DNA of 64,000 nucleotides from Clarkia xantiana subsp. parviflora (lineage: Eukaryota; Streptophyta; Magnoliopsida; Myrtales; Onagraceae), in contig JAPTYO010000018.1 in NCBI GenBank assembly GCA_036873135.1, positions 2,790,001 to 2,854,000 of the forward strand. Reading direction: 5' to 3'. Each line of letters begins with the position of its first letter. Position 1 is the stretch's first letter. The notes beneath the pieces were generated by a model that was not told where the DNA came from, did no database searches, and was given only the letters and a program-made list of their open reading frames with translations. Shown one piece after another: positions 33,770 to 43,072 of this stretch. Position numbers and translations under genes: made by a program.

Positions 33770-34297
33770 AGAAGGAGAGAAAGAAGGAAGAATCGTGCAT
33801 GCTTGGATGATATCCAACAAAAAGGAGATGAGTTGATAAAAAGCTATTTCGTGAGGCTAGCAACAGTGGCGGTGGAATTCAATACAACCAGGAATGAATT
33901 TGTTAGGGCTTTCTTCAGGAACCTAAGGAGGGACGCCGATGAATACTCTGGAGGAGCAGGGGGCATCGCTGCCATTTCTTCAGTCAAAGAATTCAACCAT
34001 AAAATGTGGCAAGCCATACAGTTTGAGGAAGAGGAAGAAAGGAGCTACTACAGACTCAGTGACGGGTGGATAGTGCATTTCACACCTCTAAGGAGCGAGA
34101 TAGAAGAGCTATACAACACAGTCCTCTACGACCGGATCCCACCACCCATGGAATCATCAACAGCCTTCATCGGAACAGAAGTGGAGGGATGGTGTGAATA
34201 CTATAAGACCTGGGGTCATAGCACTAACAAATGCTTAGCCCTCAGGCTGGAGGTCGAAGAGGAAATCCACGCTGGACGCCTGGAGGAGGAGGTTTGA
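33770..34297 (+). CDS. TatD second gag-like module (gag2)
   Basis: Same frame as the protease, after stops at 33707 and 33750. LDDIQQKGDELIKSYFVRL and RNEFVRAFFRNLRR copy the end of the gag fold; the knuckle reads WCEYYKTWGHSTNKC with the first His replaced by Tyr; then LALRLEVEEEI. Matches TatA and TatB gag2 in order and spacing. No RT follows: a 140-bp array begins about 150 bases downstream. Confidence 0.72.
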   Translation, partial: RRRERRKNRACLDDIQQKGDELIKSYFVRLATVAVEFNTTRNEFVRAFFRNLRRDADEYSGGAGGIAAISSVKEFNHKMWQAIQFEEEEERSYYRLSDGWIVHFTPLRSEIEELYNTVLYDRIPPPMESSTAFIGTEVEGWCEYYKTWGHSTNKCLALRLEVEEEIHAGRLEEEV

Positions 34298-34429
34298 TCA
34301 GAAGAGCTGGAGTTCGCCCCCAATTAGAGTGGGAATATCTAAACCTTTTTTTTTATGTCTATGTATTAAAGTACTTGAAGAAGATCCACGGACTCCATTT
34401 AGACTTCCCTTATGCATGAAGCGGCAATG

Positions 34430-35110
34430 GAACTTAATGAATCAGATGTTTTTCCAGGAATTTACTACAAACCGAATATGGGAAGATCCAAAAAGACAAC
34501 CCTAACATATGATAAAGCAATCAACAACCTTTACATATGGATAGGGGGAGATCTATAAGGACAACCATTCCAACCGAAATGGGACATAAGACCCGACGGG
34601 CCACCCTTACAACCGAAAATGCGAAGATCCAAAAGGAAAACCCTAACATATGATAAAGCGATCAACAAGCTATACATATGGATAAGGGAAGATCTATAAG
34701 GACAACCATTCCAACCGAAAAGGGACATAAGACCCGACGGGCCACCCATACAACCGAAAATGGGAAGATCCAAATAGACAACCCTAACATATGATAAAGC
34801 TATCAACAACCTTTACATATGGATAGGGAAAGATCTATAAGGACAGCCATTCCAACCGAAAAGGAACATAAGACCCGACGGGCCACCCTTACAACCGAAA
34901 ATGGGAAGATCCAAAATGACAACCCTAACATATGATAAAGCGATCAACAACCTTTACATATGGATGGGGAATATCTATAAGAACAACCATTCCAACCGAA
35001 AAGGGACATAAGACCCGACGGGCCACCCTTACAACCGAAAATTGGAATGTCCAAAGAGACAACCCTAGCATATGATCAAGCGATCAACAACCTTTACATA
35101 TGAATAGGGA
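34430..35110. repeat. 140-bp tandem array, TatD
   Basis: CATATGATAAAGC recurs near 34506, 34647, 34787 and 34927, with a variant near 35068. Units include GACCCGACGGGCCACCC. Five copies, a few percent diverged. It lies between gag2 and the antisense gene, as arrays do in the other elements. Confidence 0.88.
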
Positions 35111-35459
35111 AGGATCTATGAGGACAAACATTGCAAACAAAAATAAAAGGAATGTAAGTCCTGAAAATATAGGTCATCTGAATAGAGCATCATAATAAAA
35201 GGTGTGCTAATGGAACACCAAGTCATCCAAATACAACACAGAAAGAAGTACAACAACAATGGAAAGAAAATCAGAGTATCTATCCGTGAAACAAAACCAT
35301 CTCCAAAACAAGCAGGATGAAAACACAAACCCAACAATCATAAAAAAACCGACCGGGTGTATAAGCTCAACCGTCCTTCACAAGGGGGGGGGGATCATCC
35401 TCTCCAACAGTAACTCGTGAAGGGACGGTAACCTTAGCAGCTCGAGAAGAAACAACAGC

Positions 35460-36426
35460 CTAGGTCTTGGAAGAACAATCGCCAACAACCCGCCCAGCTC
35501 CAACCTTCGTTCGCTCCGCCCTCCTAGCAAGTTGGGCAATGACACCCATAGCAAACATAACATATTCCCCAAGATGGCCAAAAGGCCAAGAAGGACAAAG
35601 AGCATGAATCTTCTGAACCATGTTCACACCGAAGTTGTTCATAATGCCCTGGCAATGCTTCTCAGCATGGGAAGAAAAATCCTTGGAGGATAGAAAGTCC
35701 TGGACTCCAATAGCTTTTCCTTTCTCAACTCCAAGAGCCTCACCCTCCTTCAACCCAAGCAACCTACCTTCCTCACGGGCATCCCGAAGAGCACTCTTCA
35801 TCTTCAATTGAGCAATCAAAGCCTCATCCACTCGGTCGGCACGAACATCATCAAGTTCCTGGTGAAGGAGAGTCAAGCGGCTAGCCAGGGTAATCTCCGA
35901 CACACTGAGCTCCTCATTCTCCTCGCGCAACCAGTCTTCAGTGATTTTCTGGGTAGACTCAAGAACCTTCTGTGTAAACTCGAGCGTTGCAACCATCTCC
36001 CGAAGCATATCCCGTTCACGACCAACGTTAACCAAATGGGAGCCAAGGTTAACAACAGAATATATGCCATATAAAAGAAGCAAGGATAAAGATAACAAAG
36101 AAGACTGAACAAAACAAGATAAAACATAATGTATGAACTCACGGGGGAAAATTGGTACAAGGCGCCCTTCACGCAAATATGAATCTCGCCGAGGTCAGTG
36201 GGAGGAAGAGACCGATCAGCCGAAGGAATAATGGAGTTCATCATAGGAATAGCAACTTCCGGAATGGAAATTGAGGCAGACAGATCATAGAGTTGCCGAT
36301 CAGCAGTCCGGAATGGCAACCAAGCATTTCCCCTAACATCACCATCGACGGTGTTAAGACGTGTGTATCGGGTCGATGGGTCTTCGCTCCGAATGACACT
36401 TCTCACATGTAGATTGCTTTCTTCAA
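35460..36426 (-). pseudogene. Antisense gene of TatD (3' exons)
   Basis: On the minus strand, opposite to TatD gag. Exon at about 36406-36140 has GNAWLPFRTADRQLYD and IIPSADRSLPP, then ICVKGALYQFSP ending at a GTGAGT donor; TatA ends the same exon with FVQGVLSRYVP and GTGAGT. The next exon (to 35460) is a coiled coil with MVQKIHALCPSWPFGHLG. I could not find a clean acceptor for that intron. The PF04195-like part is missing because the TatE0 LTR begins at 36432. Between 35111 and 35459 I see no gene. Confidence 0.6.
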
Positions 36427-36431
36427 TGATC

Positions 36432-37141
36432 TGTTAGCTCGTAAATGTAATCCGAGGGCTCAACATGGTCCGTCGTCTCTCTCCTTGCCGACCTGCAAAA
36501 GGGGCAATATCGAGCACGGAGAGGGGGGGGGTGGTGCTCGATGAGCCCTCTCTGATGCCTAAGTCAGCCTGAGCTTCTAGAAAGATAAGGTAGAGAGAAG
36601 GCAGAGCCAAAAATGTGTAAAGATGCAACATGATGGAAATGAATAGAACTTGAGCATTATATATAGGTTTTAGGGGGATTAAGGTGGCTTAATGACACCA
36701 TTAATCCCTAAGCATACTTAATTAACTCATAGCGATAGGATTAAACACTTAATGGCACAGAGAGGTGGGTGAAAATTCTAAGTGTCGGATGGGGGAATTG
36801 AGGTCTGGTCGCCACGAGGGGCGGTTTGGGTCGCATGGTTCGGGACGTCGACCATACCCGTAGGGGGGGGGTTACGACGACCGGAAAAGGTCACGAGACC
36901 TTCGGGGTCGGACGGAAAATCCGACCTCTAAGGTCTGGGGTTGGTCCAACACCCGATCTCTATACGTAGAAATCGGGTATGGTGGGGTGGGTGTAAACAT
37001 CCACCTTTGCATGTGAGCAAGGATCGGGCGGTCTATGTGGGTAATGTGTTCGGGTCACAGTTTCGATTTGTAATCGTAAGTTGGGTGGTCAAAATAAGAC
37101 AATCTGAATTAAGTGGGTTCAAATTGGGCGTATATCCATCA
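36432..37141 (-). repeat. TatE0: 3' LTR of a truncated minus-strand Tat element
   Basis: Plus-strand TGTTAGCTC...TATATCCATCA, related to the TatA LTR and in the same orientation. With the solo copia LTR removed it is followed by CATGCCCCCGAGTCAAC, the minus-strand polypurine tract, so the body lay to the right. Only about 230 bases of that body remain (37712-37940). TATATATA near 36658. No matching target duplication with 36427-36431 can be tested. Confidence 0.75.
36509..36542 (-). promoter_or_regulatory. R/U5 stem-loop of the TatE0 LTR
   Basis: Arms ATCGAGCAC (36509-36517) and GTGCTCGAT (36534-36542), G-rich loop on this strand. Relative to TatA one pair is A-T in TatA and G-C here. Confidence 0.7.
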
Positions 37142-37144
37142 CAT

Positions 37145-37706
37145 TGTTAGCATATGGTGACGTGGCGCCGTAATAGGAGCCCGTTAATTAAGGGAATTAC
37201 CCAAGTTAATTAGGTAATTGTCAATCTGGGCTAATTGGGCCAAATCCAATTAGTAATTGAAAAGGGAGGCCCAAAATGGGCCTCCCCCCCTTTTTACATG
37301 GTTCGGCCGAAACCCTAGTACCACATAGGGTGGAGTTGCCTTTTGTCAACTCCACCCAATACTATATATAGGGGTGACTCCTAAGGGTTTAAACACACAA
37401 TTAAGAACAAGGATCTCCATTGAGAAAACTTGTCACCCTAGTCAAATTTTCAGCACCACCAACATCAAGTCCGAGGTTCCATCTCCATTGAAGAATGTAT
37501 CAGAGGTCTTGTTGTGGAGCTACATCGCGTGGGACTTCTTCTGACGAAGAACTTGCACGTGGTTCCGATCGGAGGATCAGAACTCCCTCTACATCGTTAT
37601 CGGGCAGGAAAGCTAAAAGGTATGTGTACTAATTCCGCTGCGTAGATTATATTTCTTGCTAGTACACGTTTAGCATTCCGTAGTATTACGTCCCCAAAAT
37701 CCAACA
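37145..37706 (+). repeat. Solo Ty1/copia LTR with CACAT target duplication
   Basis: 562 bp, TGTTAGCATATGG...AAATCCAACA, flanked by CACAT at 37140-37144 and 37707-37711. TATATATA at 37373-37380. The first 70 bases match, inverted, the end of the CopH LTR at 55927, so it is the same family. No internal sequence remains, as expected from LTR-LTR recombination. Confidence 0.9.
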
Positions 37707-37940
37707 CACATGCCCCCGAGTCAACTAATGACTTAACCCTTGATTGACTCTATTTTATGATGGGATGACACGCGCAATTTGAAGCCGTGACTTTACCTCT
37801 TGATGTGTCCCCTTCTTATCCGTAGGCGCGTTTTACGTGCCTTGTCCTCAGTTTCTCAAAATAGAGGAAATGTAAACGTTAGAATAAACGTGCTCGTGCC
37901 TAGACACGTGCCCGCAAGTATCGCCTAGACACGTGCCTTG
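37707..37940. other. Remnant of the TatE0 3' region, ending at a deletion junction
   Basis: Follows the polypurine tract. It ends where TatE LTR homology starts at 37941; CAAGTATCGCCT occurs on both sides of the join (near 37916 and 37943), so a microhomology-mediated deletion is plausible. No gene. Confidence 0.55.
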
Positions 37941-38776
37941 TCCAAGTATCGCCTCGGACTTAGCTCTCTCGAACGCTAAGGTTTCCTCTAAGAGGTTATG
38001 TGGGGCGAGAACCTGATAAAGGGGTGGGGATGACCCCTGATTCCACTCCGAAGCTTAAGTCAGTAATGGATTTGAGAGTAATAATATATGAACGTATTTA
38101 GAACTGAGTGAATGTAATCAATTAAAATAGAAATAGTCCCTATTTATAGGGATAAGTTACCGACTTTATATGGCGGTTACCCTCCTTGGGGGGTTTCTCT
38201 TCAGAGTCGGTCAAGCAGGTGACAAGCAGGTCGCCATCTCATCTTTACCTCTAGAGGAAGGTTTCCTCTGATGACGGTTAAAGCAGGTCGCCACCTGTGT
38301 TTACTTCCAGAGGAAGGTTTCCTCTGATGATAGTGACAAGCAGGTCGCCACCTTTCTTTACCTTCGAAGGAAGGTTTCTTCTGATGATAGTGACCAGCAG
38401 GTCGCCACCTGTCTTTACCTTCGAAGGAAGGTTTCTTCTGATGATAATGACCAGCAGGTCACCACCTGTCTTTACCTTCGAAGGAAGGTTTCTTCTGATG
38501 ATAATGACAAGCAGGTCGCCACCTGTCTTTTCCTTCGAAGGAAGGTTTCTTCTGATGATAATGACCAGCAGGTCGCCACCTGTCTTTACCTTCGAAGGAA
38601 GGTTTCCTCTGATGGCGGGTAGTCATACTCTGGAAGTCGACTTTTTCATAAGTTGTCGTCAATGTTTCATCCCTATCCCGTTAAGACGAGTCAGAAAGTT
38701 CGACGACTCTTATTTCCCTTCCCTTTGAACGTTCTCGACTCTCGTGCTTAATGGCGAGTTTAATCATAACCCAACA
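37941..38776 (-). repeat. TatE 3' LTR (outer end deleted)
   Basis: Ends CATAACCCAACA then CTTGCCCCCGAGACTTAAG (polypurine tract on the minus strand). TATTTATA at 38141-38148. Contains about seven 57-bp units (AGGTCGCCACCTGTCTTTAC with CTTCGAAGGAAGG) at 38217-38620. Short frames in these repeats are not genes. Confidence 0.88.
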
Positions 38777-39303
38777 CTTGCCCCCGAGACTTAAGTCGTC
38801 AACTTTATTTATAAAGGGGAGGTCTTGAGTCGAGTATTACCTCTGATCCTTGGCGAGAATACTCTGTTAGCCGATAGAACTCTTGGGCTCACATAAGTTG
38901 AAGAGACTTTAGGTTAGGAACAAGACTCTGGCTCGGTAATTTTGACCGTTGAGAGCTCCATGGAGAGTTGGAGAGTCACCTCGCTAGCCTATTGACAGGT
39001 GCAGGGCAACGGTCTTATTGTCAGTGAAGGCACCAATGGATGGCTGACCTCGGGAAGGTTTCGCTGGGAAGTTACCCAAGCGACTGAGCTCTTCGGTATA
39101 AATAGGACTTCCACTTTCACTTTTCTACCTCTGCTCTTGTTTCTTCTCTCATCCTGGCGAACAAATACAACGCTTTTTTCATTAATCCCAATTCTCCTCG
39201 ATCGTGTACTCTTGAAGAGAGGATTTTAGTTGGAATCGCCACCGCCGGCCCTTCTGATCCTGAAAAAGAAGCTTCTTTTCTCCAGTCTCTCTCTAAAACT
39301 CCC
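38777..39303 (+). promoter_or_regulatory. Promoter and leader of the TatE antisense gene
   Basis: TATAAATA at 39097-39104, about 200 bases upstream of ATG 39304, with a CT-rich leader. Same arrangement as in TatC, on the strand opposite to gag. Confidence 0.6.
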
Positions 39304-41476
39304 ATGGCTGGTCAAATTCACTCAGGTAGTTCTCAAGGATTTATCCCTTCCTTTCCTTCTCCCAAAAATAACAAATTAACTTGTCATGGCTTCATAAAAG
39401 CCATGACTTTAGGAAATCTAAGCGACGCCGAGAACCCTCGATACGCCGGTCCTGTTGGGGAAAAATATCGATCCAGAGAGGTAGAGGTCCCGGTGTATCT
39501 AGGCCAGCTCGAGGCGGGACTCCGATTCCCTTTCTGCGATGATTTGAAAGAGCTCTGCGAGCATTATTGCATTCATCATTGCCAACTGACGGAGAATGCT
39601 ATCTGTTTCTCGGTGGGTTTTCGTTGCTTGTGCAACGTCTACCAATGGACGTATTCTTTACCAATTTTTTGGTGCTTTTATCAACTGCGAAAGAGTCGGG
39701 ACCTCATTTGTAGCTTCAATAGCCGATGGCCTACTGATGGCGAGTATTCTTGGGAGTCGGCCATAGAGTTGGTGACCGATCTCAGATCTTATAATGCCAA
39801 CTGGAAGAATTACTACATCGTCTGTCGAAAAGGCGTCTCCTGGCCTTTAATTCACTCACTTGGCCTTGATTCTGCCCTGACTCTGCGGGGGTTGACTCCG
39901 GAGGAGTTTATCACTATTGGCGAAATTCATGCCATAGTTACCTCTCCCGACTTTGTTCCCTGCAAGTCTGTGGTTGACACCACAGAGGAGGCCCTCATCG
40001 GAGCCTTGATCCGTCTACGACTTGAGGATCCTCCTCTAGATTGGGTAATTTCTTCTTTCATTTCATAGTCGCCTTTTGAATCTTCTTTCTGCTTTCTGTA
40101 GGTCTTTTTAAGCATCTTTTTTACGCTCAGGCGGCGACAGGAGTGCCTCTTGCCGAGGATCCGGTAGCAGCGTCCGCGGAGATCGCCCCTGAACCCATTG
40201 ACTTCCACGAGGCTCAGCCTGTTTTGGAGGGGTCTTCTCTTGATACCGTTGTTGATTCTGCTGAGGCAGGGGAGGCAACTGAAGTTGCAGAGGAAGTAAG
40301 GACCCCTCGAGGAAGGATTAAGAGACCTGCCAAGAAGGGAGACGCCAAATCTTCCAAGAAGGCGAGGGTCACCGTCGCCACCCCCATCTCCGAATTCCAG
40401 GAGACTGTTCCTACTGTCACTCCCATTCTTACTGGCCCTTCTTCCTCCAAAGCTATAGAACCTCCTTCTTCGTCGATCTTTTCTTTAAGGCTTATAAAAT
40501 CTCTTTAACATTTTTCTTTTGCAGGAGATGATCCAAAGGGTAAGGCTCCTATGAAGCCTCCTTCTTCGCAAGCCATGACAGGCTTGAGGTTTGAAGGTCC
40601 TCCTTTTTCTTGGAGGATGCTCCACTCTGCCCCCGACTCTTTAAGGGGGGATGTCGACTGGGATCCACTCGCCTCTTTGAAGGGGTACCAACTGAAGGAG
40701 GGCCACTCCATTGCCAATAAAGAGTTGGCTCTCCACCTAGTAAACGCCTCTGTCCCCCCTCAAGATCGCCCCCGCTTGCCAATTGATTATGCGGAGGAGG
40801 CTACTCGACAACTCCTGCATCGGCAAGCCAAGGTGAGGGTTTTTTACTTTTTTTCCTACTGTAGTCTTTTTGGTATAATTTCATATTGAACACGTTTGTT
40901 CTTTTCCAGGCCACCCGCGACTTCCTGCAGGTTGGTCAATTGATCCTCGACTTGAATGAGGAAGTTTCTCTCCTGAGGGGGAAACTTGCCTCTATAGATT
41001 TGGAGGTGGAGGTGGGGTAACATCTTCGAAGAGAAGTTGCTCGTTTTGAAGAGCTCATTCGCCTGACTGCCACCTGGACGAGTACGACCGCAGAGCTCTC
41101 CTCTTGTAGAGATGCCTTGAGGGTTTTTATGACTCTTTCGGCGGTTTTCAGCGAGGCTTACCGGGATTCGACTACATTTCTGAAGATTTTTCGAGCCAAG
41201 GTGGTTTCTTGTTAAGAGGAGATCGCCATGCTGAAGTTGGAGGTGGAGAAGCACAAGATATCTGATTCAGAGGTCATTGCTAGCTATAAAGCTAGTGAGG
41301 CGTAGCAGAATGATGCTGCCATGACTTGTGGGCAGATGCTTCTCTCGACCTTTGCCTCAGTGGTGAAGGATATTAGGGCTATGGACCCTAATTTCGACTT
41401 CTCGAAGGTGGAGGCTCTTCGAGGGTATTTGGTGGAGGAGGCCAGGGCTAGGGAGACGAGGAGGAAGCTTGTATAG
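39304..41476 (+). pseudogene. Antisense spliced gene of TatE, Transposase_28-like
   Basis: Exon one (39304-40045, donor GG|GTAATT) encodes the PF04195-like domain (GLRFPFCDDLKELCEHY, YSLPIFWCFYQLR). Exon two (from 40101) is basic (RIKRPAKKGDAKSSKKARV). Exon three (about 40525-40831, donor AG|GTGAGG) has VDWDPLASLKGYQL...VNASVPPQDRP, the block shared with TatA, B and D. Exon four (from 40910, acceptor TTCCAG) is a coiled coil with AMDPNFDFSKVEA, broken by three in-frame stops (near 41020, 41212, 41303). N-terminal exons remain open. Ends near 41476. Confidence 0.7.
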
Positions 41477-41839
41477 ATGTTTTAATATCCTACCCGACTC
41501 AATGTAAAGTTTTGTTTATTTAATGAAGGGAGGTTTTATCCATCTTTGATAATCTTTGCTCACTCGTCCCTTTATTACCCTTTTGCATTTTCCGCCAAAG
41601 TACTATTAGATCTTTTTTAGAAAGTCTAATCATTCCCAATAAACATACCAAAGATTGTTGCTCATTGAACATGCTCGATTTTTAGAATAGATATCGCAAT
41701 TCTACATAATCGAACTTTAAGAATGGCACAATCGAACTTTAAGAAGGGTAAAATTTCCCAAGTATCTAACCTGTCTTCCGAGTCGTCGACCTTTCTGAGT
41801 GATTCGGCTAATATCAGATTTTGGATGGTCGATTCGTGT

Positions 41840-42850
41840 CTTTGGGAAGATCAGTCTTTAAGAACTTCAAGTAATCGATCCGTCAGAGTGATTTAGTGGA
41901 TATCAGGCCGTTATCGATCCTCGAGTTCTTCTGTACTACAAGTAATCGATCTGTATGAGTGATTTAGAGGATATCAGACGTTTTGATGATCGACTCTTGA
42001 GTTCTTTTGCACTGCAAGTAGTCGATCCATCTGAGTGATTTGACTGATATCAGATGTTTTTGATGATCGACTCTTGAGTTCTTCTGCACTGCAAGTAGTC
42101 GATCCGTCTGAGTGATTTAGTGGATATCAGACGTTTTTGATGATCGACTCTTGAGTTCTTCTGCACTGCAAGTAGTCGATCCATCTGAGTGATTTGAATG
42201 ATATCAAATGTTTTTGATGATCGACTCTTGAGTTCTTCTGCACTACAAGTAGTCGATCCGTTTCAGTGATTTAGTGGATATCAGACGTTTTGATGATCGA
42301 CTCTTGAGTTCTTCTGCATTGCAAGTAGTCGATCCGTCTGAGTGATTTAGTGGATATCAGACGTTTTGATGATCGACTCTTGAGTTCTTCTGCACTGCAA
42401 GTAGTTGATCCATTTGAGTGATTTGACTGATATCAGATGTTTTTGATGATCGACTCTTGAGTTCTTCTGCACTGCAAGTAGTCGATCCGTCTGAGTGATT
42501 TAGTGGATATCAGACGTTTTGATGATCGACTCGTGAGTTCTTCTGCACTGCAAGTAGTCGATCCATCTGAGTGATTTAACTGATATCAGATGTTTTTGAT
42601 GATCGACTCTTGAGTTCTTCTGCACTGCAAGTAGTCGATCCGTCTGAGTGATTTAGTGGATATCAGACGTTTTGATGATCGACTCTTCTTCTACACTGCA
42701 AGTAGTCGATCCATCTGAGTGATTTGACTGATATCAGATGTTTTTGATGATCGACTCTTGAGTTCTTCTGCACTGCAAGTAGTCGATCCGTCTGAGTGAT
42801 TTAGTGGATATCAGACGTTTTGATGATTGACTCTTGAGATATTCGTAATT
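41840..42850. repeat. 76-bp tandem array with alternating variants, TatE
   Basis: About a dozen units containing AGTCGATCC, GAGTGATTT, GATATCAGA and GATGATCGACTCTTGAGTTC. Two variants (GTGGATATCAGACG and CTGATATCAGATG) largely alternate, so the effective unit is a dimer of about 152 bp. 41477-41839 before it holds no gene. Confidence 0.88.
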
Positions 42851-43072
42851 TTTCGACGCCGCATCGACTAATCTGAGTGATTTGGATGATATCAGATTGT
42901 TGCTAGTCAGTTTTTTCTTGAGTGCTGGTCGCCTAGAAAGAAAAGCTCGGATATCTTGAAAAAGGGAGGGCCTTTTAAAAAAGGTTTGTATTCATTTATC
43001 CGTCCTGTATCTTACAAAGAAAAAGCATCATAGAACAAACATTAGCCTTAAAAATAAGTGAAATTATTTTCT

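Larger units (their letters stand above)
30362..36431 (+). mobile_element. TatD: pol-less Ty3/gypsy element, 3' part displaced
   Basis: Plus-strand order: 5' LTR (30362-31129), primer-binding site, gag, protease, second gag module, 140-bp tandem array, antisense gene on the minus strand. The antisense gene is cut at 36432 where the LTR of TatE0 begins; the N-terminal exons and the 3' LTR of TatD are not in the window. No RT, RH or INT. Heavily mutated. Confidence 0.82.

Noticed and set aside
36427..37146. Treating the LTR at 36432 as the 3' LTR of TatD
   Set aside because: It is in the opposite orientation to the TatD 5' LTR and is followed by a minus-strand polypurine tract, so it belongs to another element.
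38297..38728. Open frame with a 19-residue repeat (and its mirror at 45788-46193)
   Set aside because: It is the 57-bp LTR repeat read in frame, present in both LTRs of TatE.
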